Assembly (NCBI GenBank): GCA_036639135.1
Contig: JAVWJE010000013.1
Location: forward strand, 1-30,942
DNA from: Carnobacterium_A sp036639135
GTDB lineage: Bacteria; Bacillota; Bacilli; Lactobacillales; Carnobacteriaceae
DNA: 30,942 bases
Reading direction: 5' to 3'
Shown here in pieces: positions 1 to 7,555 of this stretch (position 1 is the stretch's first letter; each line of letters opens with the position of its first letter). A program made the translations under genes and the position numbers. The notes under the pieces were generated by a model. The model was not told the origin of the DNA and made no database searches. It worked only from the letters and a program-made list of their open reading frames with translations.

Positions 1-255
1 GAAGGGTTAAAAGTTATTGCCGTTCGCCCGGATACACCCGCAGAAAAAATGAATATAATAGTAGGAGATACTTTAATTTCTTGTAATAACCAAGAATTAG
101 AAACAGAAGATGACTTCTATCAAGCCCTCTCAAAAAATAGCGTTTATTGTCACCTGAAAGTAAAGGGACCAGATGGAGAATTAAGATTAACCGAGACAGC
201 ACTATATGCAGATTCGCCACATGAAATTGGAATCGTGTTACTTTCGGGCAAATAA
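1..255 (+). CDS. C-terminal PDZ domain of a MinJ-like membrane protein (5' end outside window)
   Basis: The reading frame is open from base 1 and ends at 253-255, giving the last 84 residues of a longer protein. The visible part begins EGLKVIAVRPDTPAEKMN and continues with VGDTLISCNNQEL, which is the carboxylate-binding loop and central strands of a PDZ fold. It ends in RLTETALYADSPHEIGIVLL, which resembles the tail of the PDZ-containing cell-division topology protein MinJ (YvjD) of Bacilli. In many Firmicutes such a gene lies between ftsEX and phoPR, which fits this position. An internal ATG at 49 is not a credible start, because the PDZ homology begins upstream of it. The MinJ identity is inferred from the tail and context; the transmembrane part that would settle it is not in the window. 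Confidence 0.6.
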   Translation, partial: EGLKVIAVRPDTPAEKMNIIVGDTLISCNNQELETEDDFYQALSKNSVYCHLKVKGPDGELRLTETALYADSPHEIGIVLLSGK

Positions 256-287
256 AAAAAGTTGAAATTGTCAGATGGAGGTAAAAC

Positions 288-1007
288 ATGAAAAAAGTTT
301 TAATTGTTGATGATGAACAATCGATATTAACTCTATTGACGTTTAATTTAGAAAAAGAAGGGTATCAAGTGCAGACAGCGTTAGATGGATTAGCTGGTTA
401 TCAACTAGCGCTAGCTAACGAGTACGATTTTATTATCTTAGATTTGATGATGCCTTCAATGGACGGTATAGAAGTTTGTAAAAGGTTACGTCAAGAAAAA
501 ATCGATACCCCTATTATGATTTTAACCGCTAAAGATGATGAATTAGATAAAATTATTGGTTTAGAATTAGGTGCAGATGATTATATGACTAAGCCGTTCA
601 GCCCGCGGGAAGTACTGGCTAGAATGAAAGCAATCATGCGACGCATTAAACCTCAGTTAGTAATGAATGAAAAGATAGAAGAAAAAGATAATGATAATGA
701 GGAAATCACAATTGGAGAGATTGGTATTTTTCCTAGTCAATATAAAGTAACCGTTCGAAAGGAATTAATTGAGTTAACACCAAAAGAGTTCGAACTCTTA
801 TTGTATATGTCAAAAAGACTAAATCGCGTTTTAAGTCGGGAACAGTTATTAAATGCGATTTGGAATTTTGATTATATAGGAGAGACAAGAATAGTAGATG
901 CTCATATCAGTCACATACGAGAAAAAATTGAAACAGACACTAAGAAACCCGTTTATATTCGTACAGTAAGAGGTTTTGGATACAAGTTTGAGGCTCCAAA
1001 ACGATGA
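288..1007 (+). CDS. phoP: Phosphate response regulator PhoP (OmpR family)
   Basis: DNA-binding response regulator of 239 residues, the cytoplasmic partner of the adjacent kinase. The receiver domain (about 1-120) has the acidic pair D8/D9, phospho-acceptor D52 in ILDLMMP, switch residue T80 and K102 in TKPF. An OmpR-type winged helix follows (about 140-236), with ELTPKEFELLLYM, the RVLSREQLL turn and RIVDAHISHIREKIE recognition helix. The start is ATG 288 behind GATGGAGG. Its end overlaps phoR by 4 bp (ATGA), so the two are translationally coupled. The assignment to phosphate control rests on phoR and the pst operon directly downstream; OmpR regulators cannot be told apart by domain content alone. 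Expected targets are the TTACA repeats before both pstS genes. Confidence 0.9.
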   Translation: MKKVLIVDDEQSILTLLTFNLEKEGYQVQTALDGLAGYQLALANEYDFIILDLMMPSMDGIEVCKRLRQEKIDTPIMILTAKDDELDKIIGLELGADDYMTKPFSPREVLARMKAIMRRIKPQLVMNEKIEEKDNDNEEITIGEIGIFPSQYKVTVRKELIELTPKEFELLLYMSKRLNRVLSREQLLNAIWNFDYIGETRIVDAHISHIREKIETDTKKPVYIRTVRGFGYKFEAPKR

Positions 1008-2782
1008 AAAAAATACAGACACAAGTTTTGACCGTTTTCATGGTATTGTTCATTATTTTTGGTGGGTGTGTTGGTTTTTTTTCAACTCAAGTGATGCAAA
1101 ACTATGCAAATGAGAATCAGCAAGAGGACTTAATGGAACAATCTAAGCTTGTTTTAAGTAACTTTAATGGCGTAGTTAAAGATAGACTTGCTTTTTCTGA
1201 TTTGAAAAGACAAGCATTGAAAGTAAAAGAGTACACGAACCAGCGGATTACTTTAATCGATCTAAAAGGGACTGTTATCTATGATTCTATAATAGATAAT
1301 GATAGCGCATTAGAAAATCATCGTAATCGCGAAGAGATAAAAGCAATAATAAAGGGAGAACCAGAAGGCACAGATACTAGAATAAGTGAAAGCACTAAAA
1401 AAACACTTTATTACGTAGCTCAGCCAATAGTTGATCAGTCAGGAGAATTGATAGGCATCCTTAGGTTAGCTAAACCTTTAGCAGAAATGAATCAACTAAA
1501 TGGTCAAATTTTACAGTCTATTTTGGTTTTTATTGTTTTGGCATTGATACTGACAACTGGAATTACCTTTTTAATTGCAAAATATATTGCTAAGCCTATT
1601 GAAGAAGTTATGAACGTAACGAAAAAACTGTCTAATAAACAATATGGAGCACGATATAGTGGAGATGGCTATGGTGAAGTAAACAAACTTGGCGAAACAA
1701 TCAACGAACTGGCAGAAAGTCTAGATGAACAAATGCAAGAAATTATTCAAAATAGAGAGCGAATCAATGAATTGATCAATCATTTAGTGATTGGTGTTAT
1801 GCAATTGGATGAAGATGGCAACATCCAAATCGTTAATCCCGCAATGTGTCAAATTTTTGATATGGAAAGCAGTGTATTGTTGGGTAAATCGTACGTTGAG
1901 GTCACAAAAAGTTATGGTTTGAGTCATTTAATTGAAAAAGCTTACCGTAAAAAAGAAATTCAGAATAAAGAAATTTATTTCTATTTCCCTACTGAGCGAA
2001 TTGTTGATGCTAACGTCGTTCCAATAGTTGGAAAAACAAAAGATGATATGAACTTGATCGTGTTATTATATGACATTACAGAAATAAGACGCTTAGAAAA
2101 AGTTCGAACAGACTTTGTTACCAATGCTTCCCATGAGTTAAGAACTCCAGTAACAGCTTTAAAAGGTTTCTCAGAAACGTTATTGGATGGGGCTATGGAA
2201 GACAAAGCAACCTTGAAGCAATTTTTAGAAATTATGTTAGAAGAAAGTACCCGACTTGATTTATTGGTAAATGATATCTTAGAGTTATCTAAACTAGAAC
2301 AGCGGCAAGTTCCGATTGCTTATGAAAAAGTTGTTGTTAAAGAGGCTGTTTTATCTACATTTAAATTGATAAAACAAAAAGCTGAGCAAAAAAACATTAC
2401 ACTGAATTTAATTGAAGAAGATAGTGTTACAATTGAAGGAGATAAGGATCGTTTAAAACAAATTTTAGCAAATTTAATTGATAATGCTGTTATTTATACG
2501 AAATCTGGTGGAGCGATCAATGTAGTGCTCAATAAAACAGAACAACAAGCCATTATTGCAATTAGTGATAATGGGATGGGTATTCCAGAAGATGAAATAA
2601 ATCGTATTTTTGAACGTTTTTATCGTGTAGATAAAGGGCGAAGTCGTAATTCAGGTGGAACGGGATTAGGATTGTCTATTGTAAAATACTTGGTTGAGAA
2701 CTTTAATGGTACGATTACAGTGAAGAGTAAAGTCGGATTGGGAACAACTTTTGAAGTAACGTTTCCGCTACGTCATTTTTAA
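1004..2782 (+). CDS. phoR: Phosphate sensor histidine kinase PhoR
   Basis: Membrane sensor kinase of 592 residues. The order is: TM1 about 8-28; an extracytoplasmic PAS-like sensor about 30-168; TM2 about 169-193; HAMP about 194-246; a cytoplasmic PAS domain about 253-360; a HisKA domain with phospho-acceptor H377 in ASHELRTP; and a HATPase_c domain with the N box NLIDNAVIYT (490-499), G1 DNGMGIP (522-528), F box and G2 GGTGLGLSIV (551-560). All catalytic motifs are intact. This full architecture with HAMP and PAS is the usual one for PhoR/WalK-type kinases; the neighbourhood selects PhoR. In this family the Pst transporter and PhoU commonly modulate PhoR output, and both are encoded downstream. 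A strong terminator follows, separating phoPR from pstS. Confidence 0.9.
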   Translation: MKKIQTQVLTVFMVLFIIFGGCVGFFSTQVMQNYANENQQEDLMEQSKLVLSNFNGVVKDRLAFSDLKRQALKVKEYTNQRITLIDLKGTVIYDSIIDNDSALENHRNREEIKAIIKGEPEGTDTRISESTKKTLYYVAQPIVDQSGELIGILRLAKPLAEMNQLNGQILQSILVFIVLALILTTGITFLIAKYIAKPIEEVMNVTKKLSNKQYGARYSGDGYGEVNKLGETINELAESLDEQMQEIIQNRERINELINHLVIGVMQLDEDGNIQIVNPAMCQIFDMESSVLLGKSYVEVTKSYGLSHLIEKAYRKKEIQNKEIYFYFPTERIVDANVVPIVGKTKDDMNLIVLLYDITEIRRLEKVRTDFVTNASHELRTPVTALKGFSETLLDGAMEDKATLKQFLEIMLEESTRLDLLVNDILELSKLEQRQVPIAYEKVVVKEAVLSTFKLIKQKAEQKNITLNLIEEDSVTIEGDKDRLKQILANLIDNAVIYTKSGGAINVVLNKTEQQAIIAISDNGMGIPEDEINRIFERFYRVDKGRSRNSGGTGLGLSIVKYLVENFNGTITVKSKVGLGTTFEVTFPLRHF

Positions 2783-2790
2783 AAAGAATA

Positions 2791-2837
2791 AAAAAGAGAC
2801 TAAAAAAAGTAACCATTACTTTTTTTAGTCTCTTTTT
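2791..2837 (+). terminator. Intrinsic terminator after phoR
   Basis: A perfect 21-bp inverted repeat (2791-2811 pairs with 2817-2837) with a 5-base loop ACCAT. The lower stem is A-rich on the left and T-rich on the right, so it could act in both directions. It ends phoPR transcription and insulates the pstS promoter that follows. Confidence 0.85.
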
Positions 2838-2841
2838 GTCT

Positions 2842-2926
2842 TTACATATTTTCAATTCCTTTACACAGCGGTACATGATCATTACACAAAGAGAGCACAG
2901 AATAGATAGTCGTCCTTTACTATAAG
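2842..2926 (+). promoter_or_regulatory. Pho-box array and promoter region of the first pst operon
   Basis: TTACAT (2842), TTCAAT (2851), TTACAC (2861), GTACAT (2871) and TTACAC (2882) lie on the same strand at steps of 9-11 bp. This matches the direct-repeat TT(A/T/C)ACA Pho box bound by PhoP dimers in low-GC Gram-positives. Several -10-like hexamers follow (TAGATA at 2904, TACTAT at 2918, TATAAG at 2921) without a good -35, as expected for an activator-dependent promoter. The repeats are seen; PhoP binding is inferred. Confidence 0.7.
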
Positions 2927-2977
2927 AGATGTGGACAAGAAAAGAAGTCCAACATTATAAAAAAAGGATGGGATAAT

Positions 2978-3886
2978 GTGCATATAAAAAAATCATCAAA
3001 ATTAGTGTTAACTTTAGGAATAGGATTGTTTTTAGCTGCTTGTGGAAATACGTCTTCTGATGCAGCTGGATCAAGTTCAACTGGAGAAGAATTTGATACC
3101 TCTCAAACGATCCATGTTGTCTCTCGTGAAGATGGATCAGGAACACGTGGTGCCTTCACTGAAATTACAAAAGTGTTAGAAAAAGATGCTGATGGCAATG
3201 AAATAGACGGAACTTATTCCGAAGCAGCGATCCAAAATAGTACAGATGGAGTAATGACTTCTGTTGCTGGAGATGCAACTTCCATTGGTTATATTTCATT
3301 GGGATCATTAAATGACAAAATTAAAGCTATCAAAATAGAGGGTGTCATTCCAAAGGCTGAAACAATTAAAGATGGTTCATATGCTATTGCTCGCCCTTTT
3401 AATGTAGTTTATAAAGATAATTTAAATAAAGAAGCACAAGATTTTTGGGATTTTATGTTTAGTCAACAAGGACAAGAAATTATTGTGAAAGAAGGCTATG
3501 TGGAGGCTAATGATAAGGCTCCAGTTTATACTGCTCCAAAAAACGTAGAGGGAAAAATAAGTATCGTAGGTTCAACTTCTGTTACGTCTGTTATGGAAGT
3601 TCTAGCTGAAGAATATAAAACACTAAATCCAAAGGCAACGATAGATATTACCTCAAATGGATCTTCTGCTGGAATTGCAGCCGCGATAGATGGAACAGCA
3701 GATATTGGGATGGCTTCTCGTGAATTAAAAGAAGAAGAAAAAACGAGTTTAACAGTGGGCGTTCTTGCGATGGACGGGATTGCAGTTATCGTGAATAAAG
3801 AAAATACGATTGATGAATTAACAATGAAACAAGTGAAAGATATTTTTACAGGCGAATGGACTACATGGAAAGACTTAGCTAAATAA
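2978..3886 (+). CDS. pstS: Phosphate-binding lipoprotein PstS, circularly permuted type
   Basis: Extracellular, lipid-anchored phosphate receptor of the PstSCAB importer, 302 residues. It has a lipoprotein signal with lipobox LAAC and acylated C22, followed by a Ser/Gly/Ala-rich linker. The order of conserved blocks is unusual. The phosphate loop SREDGSGTRGAF (49-60) and GYISLGS come first. The block that is normally N-terminal, IVGSTSVT (197-204), SNGSSAGI, DIGMASREL (242-250), DGIAVIV and IFTGEWTTW (289-297), comes last. This is a circular permutation relative to the second PstS at 7556. As I recall, pneumococcal PstS1 has the same order, so it is a real subfamily and not an assembly join. 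The start is GTG 2978 behind AAGGATGG; an ATG at 2975 is out of frame. Expression is probably PhoP-activated. Confidence 0.92.
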   Translation: MHIKKSSKLVLTLGIGLFLAACGNTSSDAAGSSSTGEEFDTSQTIHVVSREDGSGTRGAFTEITKVLEKDADGNEIDGTYSEAAIQNSTDGVMTSVAGDATSIGYISLGSLNDKIKAIKIEGVIPKAETIKDGSYAIARPFNVVYKDNLNKEAQDFWDFMFSQQGQEIIVKEGYVEANDKAPVYTAPKNVEGKISIVGSTSVTSVMEVLAEEYKTLNPKATIDITSNGSSAGIAAAIDGTADIGMASRELKEEEKTSLTVGVLAMDGIAVIVNKENTIDELTMKQVKDIFTGEWTTWKDLAK

Positions 3887-3950
3887 AATATTTTTACTAT
3901 TCTAGATGTGAAAATCGAATAAAGCATTAGAAAATAATAAGTAGATTTGA

Positions 3951-4850
3951 GTGATGGAGTTGAAAAATAAGAAAGCGAATAAGATGAAAGTAAAAAAAAT
4001 GGATCGTTTTATGCAGAGTGTCTTTCTGCTATCAGCTTTACTATCAGTACTGGCGATCATCTTGATAGCTACATTCATTTTTGCTGGAGGAATTCCTTTT
4101 ATAGCAAAGTATGGACTGAGTAATTTTTTATTAGGAGAAAAATGGACACCATCAAATAATCCAGCAGCGTTTGGGATCTTGCCAATGATTTTTGGCTCTG
4201 TCTCTGTTACCTTAGGTGCAATTGTAATTGGTGTTCCTGTCGGAGTTATGACAGCAGTGTTTATGGCTGAATATTGCTCTCCTAAGCTCTATAAAATGCT
4301 AAAACCGTCTGTTAATTTAATGGCTGCTATTCCTTCTATTGTGTATGGATTCTTTGCTTTGCAGTTGATTGTGCCTTTCATGCGCCGTCTTTTTGGTGGA
4401 ACGGGTATGAATATGTTAACCGTGATGCTTTTGTTAGGAGTGATGATTCTGCCAACTATTATAGGGATGTCAGAAGCAGCGATTCGTGCTGTTCCAAAGA
4501 GTTATTATAATGGCAGTCTTGCATTAGGAGCTACCCATGAGCGCTCATTGATGAAAGTAAGTTTGCCCGCAGCTAAATCAGGTATTCTTTCTTCTATTGT
4601 CTTAGGAATTGGACGCGCAATAGGTGAAACGATGGCTGTTGTACTAGTTGCTGGAAATCAACCACGTATTCCTGAGTCTTTGACCCAAGGAGTTAGGACA
4701 CTGACAACGAACATTGTCTTAGAAATGTCTTATGCTACGGGTCAACATCGAGAAGCATTGATTGCAACGGCTGTCGTTTTGTTTGGTTTTATTTTATTGA
4801 TTAACGGAGTGTTTCTGTTTATCAAGCGAAAAGAGGCCATTATTAGATGA
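3951..4850 (+). CDS. pstC: Phosphate ABC transporter permease PstC (operon 1)
   Basis: Inner-membrane permease, one half of the PstC-PstA channel, 299 residues with about six hydrophobic spans. The MetI-type core is clear: AIPSIVYGFFALQLIVPF, then the coupling-loop region AVPKSYYNGSLALGATHERS and IGRAIGETMAV. The frame opens at GTG 3951 followed by ATG 3954; neither has a strong ribosome-binding site, and an ATG near 3984 is also possible, so the first residues are uncertain. The gene follows pstS after 64 bp with no terminator and overlaps pstA by 4 bp. It is shorter than PstC of operon 2 in the loop after TM1, which reads GEKWTPSNNPAAFGIL. Confidence 0.9.
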   Translation: MMELKNKKANKMKVKKMDRFMQSVFLLSALLSVLAIILIATFIFAGGIPFIAKYGLSNFLLGEKWTPSNNPAAFGILPMIFGSVSVTLGAIVIGVPVGVMTAVFMAEYCSPKLYKMLKPSVNLMAAIPSIVYGFFALQLIVPFMRRLFGGTGMNMLTVMLLLGVMILPTIIGMSEAAIRAVPKSYYNGSLALGATHERSLMKVSLPAAKSGILSSIVLGIGRAIGETMAVVLVAGNQPRIPESLTQGVRTLTTNIVLEMSYATGQHREALIATAVVLFGFILLINGVFLFIKRKEAIIR

Positions 4851-5664
4851 AAAGTAAGTTGATTAAGAGCTTTATCTATCTGGCTAGTTTAGTTACTTTT
4901 GGTACATTGTTTTTTATTATCGGTTTTATTTTAATTAAAGGACTGCCACATTTGAGCTTTACTTTGTTTTCTTTTACTTACACAACAAGCAATGTTTCTT
5001 TGCTTCCAGCTTTGTTAACCACCTTTATGGTTGTCGGTTTAACTTTGTTGATTGCGACACCTATTGGGGTCTTTACAGGTTTCTATTTAGTCGAATATGC
5101 TAAAAAAATAATAAAATTGTTGGATTAATTCGAATAGCAACAGATACCTTATCAGCTATCCCATCCATTGTTTATGGTTTGTTTGGAATGTTATTCTTTG
5201 TTACATTTTTACAATTTCAATATTCGCTTTTAGCGGGTGTGTTAACGGCCGTTATCATGGTTTTACCCTTGATTATTCGCTCTACTGAGGAATCTCTGCT
5301 TTCTGTTAAAGATTCGCTAAGACAGGCTAGTTTCGGTTTAGGAGCGGGTAAACTAAGAACCATCTTTAAAGTTATCTTACCTGTTGCTATGCCAGGGATT
5401 TTATCTGGTGTTATTTTAGCAAGTGGGCGAATAGTAGGAGAAACAGCTGCTTTAATGTATACCATGGGAACATCGACTAATTTACCGGATAGCTTATTTT
5501 CTTCTGGAAGAACACTTGCTTTGCATATGTATGTATTGTCTAGTGAAGGTCAACATGTGAATGAGTCTTATGCTACGGGAGTCGTTTTGATTCTGACCGT
5601 TTTGATTATTAATGGATTATCAACTTACCTCAGTAACCGACTCATAAAGGAGACAATAGGATGA
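4847..5664 (+). pseudogene. pstA: Phosphate permease PstA (operon 1), reading frame broken by a 1-base deletion in poly-A
   Basis: PstA is the partner of PstC in the phosphate channel. The frame from ATG 4847 (overlapping pstC by 4 bp) reads normally to FYLVEYAKK and then hits a stop at 5126-5128. The downstream frame carries the rest without a gap: NKIVGLIRIATDTLSAIP, SIVYGLFGMLFF, the coupling loop SLRQASFGLGAGKLRT and GRIVGETAALMYT, ending at 5664. Adding one A to the A7 run at 5102-5108 restores a single 272-residue protein of normal length. Both halves are fully conserved and show no further decay, so this is either a very recent mutation, a sequencing error in a homopolymer, or a slippage site. 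The ATG at 5179 is inside the protein and is not a real start. The last 4 bp overlap pstB. Confidence 0.85.
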
Positions 5665-6413
5665 ATAAAGTAACGATTAAAGAGTTGAATTTATTCTATG
5701 GAGAATTTCAAGCACTCCATAATATTGACTTAACCATTTCAAAAAATGAAATTACAGCCTTTATCGGACCGTCAGGATGTGGAAAATCAACCTTAATTAA
5801 AAGTCTAAATAGAATGAACGACTTAGTAGAAGGTTGTGAAGTAAAAGGAGAAATAAAGATAGATAACGAAGATATCTATGCAAAAGAGAGTGATGTCAAT
5901 CTTTTACGTAAACGTGTGGGAATGGTTTTTCAACAGCCTAATCCTTTTCCAATGAGCATTTACGATAATGTTGCTTATGGACCTAGAACTCATGGGATTA
6001 AAAACAAGCAGAGGCTAGATGAATTAGTTGAAAAGAGTTTAAGAGAAGCAGCAATTTGGGAAGAAGTAAAAAATGATTTGAAAAAAAGTGCCTTAACCTT
6101 ATCTGGCGGACAACAACAACGCATTTGTATTGCTCGGGCATTAGCTGTTGAACCTGAAGTTTTATTGATGGATGAGCCAACAAGTGCACTAGATCCAATT
6201 TCCACTGCAAAGATAGAGGAACTAGTAATCGGATTAAAAAGAGATTACACTCTTGTTATCGTAACACACAATATGCAACAAGCTTCTCGTATATCCGACA
6301 AAACAGCCTTCTTTTTAAACGGGAAAATAGTGGAATTTGATGAAACAAGAAAGATTTTTACAAATCCTCAAAAAAAAGAAACAGAAGATTACATTTCTGG
6401 ACGTTTTGGTTAA
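5661..6413 (+). CDS. pstB: Phosphate ABC transporter ATPase PstB (operon 1)
   Basis: Cytoplasmic ATPase that energises PstCA, 250 residues, the normal length. It has Walker A GPSGCGKST, Q-loop MVFQQPNPFPMS, ABC signature LSGGQQQRICIARALA, Walker B VLLMDEPTSALDP and switch histidine in VTHNMQQASRISD. The PNPFPMSI and NMQQASR stretches are typical of PstB rather than other ABC ATPases. The start is ATG 5661, overlapping the pstA stop, behind AAGGAG. The C-terminus KKETEDYISGRFG is the same as that of the third PstB at 11156, closer than to the second at 10338. A stable frameshift in pstA just upstream would also weaken its translational coupling. Confidence 0.95.
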   Translation: MNKVTIKELNLFYGEFQALHNIDLTISKNEITAFIGPSGCGKSTLIKSLNRMNDLVEGCEVKGEIKIDNEDIYAKESDVNLLRKRVGMVFQQPNPFPMSIYDNVAYGPRTHGIKNKQRLDELVEKSLREAAIWEEVKNDLKKSALTLSGGQQQRICIARALAVEPEVLLMDEPTSALDPISTAKIEELVIGLKRDYTLVIVTHNMQQASRISDKTAFFLNGKIVEFDETRKIFTNPQKKETEDYISGRFG

Positions 6414-6441
6414 AGACTTAAAGTACTGAGGAGTTGATAAA

Positions 6442-7110
6442 GTGAGGCAAAATTTTGAAGAAGAGTTGAATTATTTGCATCATCATTTTTCGCAAATGGG
6501 AATGATGGTTAATGAAGCTATCTACAAATCAGTAAAATCTTTTATCAATCACGATAAAAGATTGGCACAAGAAGTTATTAATCAAGACTATCAAATAAAT
6601 GAGATAGAATTAGTTTTAGAAAAGAAGTGTTTTGAATTGATTGCACTTCAACAACCCGTAACTAGCGACTTACGAAAAATAGTGACGATTATGAAAGCTT
6701 GTGTTGATTTGGAGCGGATGGGAGATCATGCGGTCAGTATTGCAAAGTCCACTATCCATGTAAAAGGAACAAAACGAATCCCACAAATGGAAGAGAAAAT
6801 AGAAACATTATCTGGACAAGTAAAATTACATGTTCGCTTAGTATTAGAAGCTTATTTAAAAAAAGATGTGCAAGAAGCTCGAAAAATTGCGAACAGTGAC
6901 AGTATTATCAATGCACTATCTAAAGAAATTTTCGAACAAAGTATTGAAGAGATGAAAAATGACTCTGATTTAGTTATAGGGGGCACCGATTATCTTTTTG
7001 TTTCTAGATACCTAGAGCGTATTGGTGATTACGTAACGAATATATGTGAGTGGATTATTTATCTTGAAACTGGAAAAATTTCAGAATTAAATTCGAATCA
7101 TACCAGCTAA
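6442..7110 (+). CDS. phoU: Phosphate transport regulator PhoU (operon 1)
   Basis: Cytoplasmic all-helical regulator of 222 residues made of two three-helix PhoU repeats. Each repeat has the metal-binding helix signature: DLERMGDHAVSIAKS in the first and YLERIGDYVTNICEW in the second. In this family PhoU links transporter state to PhoR signalling and restrains phosphate uptake. The start is GTG 6442 behind GAGGAG eight bases upstream. It closes operon 1 and is followed at once by a perfect terminator. It is a close paralogue of the PhoU at 11970, with long identical stretches such as CFELIALQQPVT and DLRKIVTIMKA. Confidence 0.93.
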   Translation: MRQNFEEELNYLHHHFSQMGMMVNEAIYKSVKSFINHDKRLAQEVINQDYQINEIELVLEKKCFELIALQQPVTSDLRKIVTIMKACVDLERMGDHAVSIAKSTIHVKGTKRIPQMEEKIETLSGQVKLHVRLVLEAYLKKDVQEARKIANSDSIINALSKEIFEQSIEEMKNDSDLVIGGTDYLFVSRYLERIGDYVTNICEWIIYLETGKISELNSNHTS

Positions 7111-7111
7111 T

Positions 7112-7159
7112 AAAAAACCCTTTATCACTTGACTAAGTTCAAGTGATAAAGGGTTTTTT
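7112..7159 (+). terminator. Intrinsic terminator after phoU (operon 1)
   Basis: A perfect 21-bp inverted repeat: 7112-7132 pairs with 7139-7159 around the loop CTAAGT. The stem core is CCCTTTATCACTTGA and the structure ends in T6. It begins immediately after the phoU stop and separates the two pst operons. Confidence 0.9.
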
Positions 7160-7461
7160 ATAGAACAACGTTTTATCATTTTTTTCAATGAAAGGATAAT
7201 CATGTTAAATACTTAAGATGGTGGCGATTGAAAATTCACTAACACCTATTTTTTTGTATAAAAAATCTTTAACTTATTCGATAATCTAAAAAGCTAATTA
7301 CGGACAAGTCACAGCTTTAAAAGACTCGAAAATTTGTCTGTTTTGAGTTGAAAACCGCTCAGTTGAAGATTTTATTTCATCAGAATCTTTAAAAACTGAC
7401 TATTCTTTGCGGTTTAAGAGTAAAAGAGCTAAGATAAAAATGAAAACATTTATTTATTTAT
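7160..7461. other. Gene-free stretch between the two pst operons
   Basis: About 300 bp of AT-rich sequence with stops in all frames. The longest open minus-strand stretch is about 31 codons (near 7310-7400), without a start codon or ribosome-binding site, and I do not recognise it. I see no insertion-sequence ends, tRNA or strong hairpin. It may be the worn remnant of a gene or simply a long spacer. Confidence 0.5.
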
Positions 7462-7514
7462 TTACACAAAATTTACAATTAAACCGGCGAACGTTTACAA
7501 AAATAAGTTATGAT
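7462..7514 (+). promoter_or_regulatory. Pho-box array and -10 of the second pst operon
   Basis: TTACAC (7462), TTACAA (7473) and TTACAA (7495) fall in an 11-bp register, with the slot at 7484 degenerate. A -10 TATGAT lies at 7509-7514, eight bases after the last repeat, with no recognisable -35. This is the layout of a PhoP-activated promoter. The pstS start is 42 bp downstream of the -10, behind a perfect AGGAGGT. Confidence 0.75.
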
Positions 7515-7555
7515 GAGTGAATATATGGGTTAGATAACTACCTAGGAGGTAAATC

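Noticed and set aside
3526..3927. A 133-codon minus-strand frame opposite pstS
   Set aside because: It mirrors the conserved PstS coding sequence, has no ribosome-binding site or recognisable domain, and its composition is that of an antisense shadow.
5179..5664. A separate 161-residue permease
   Set aside because: It is the C-terminal part of PstA after the A7 frameshift; the ATG lies within a membrane span and has no ribosome-binding site.
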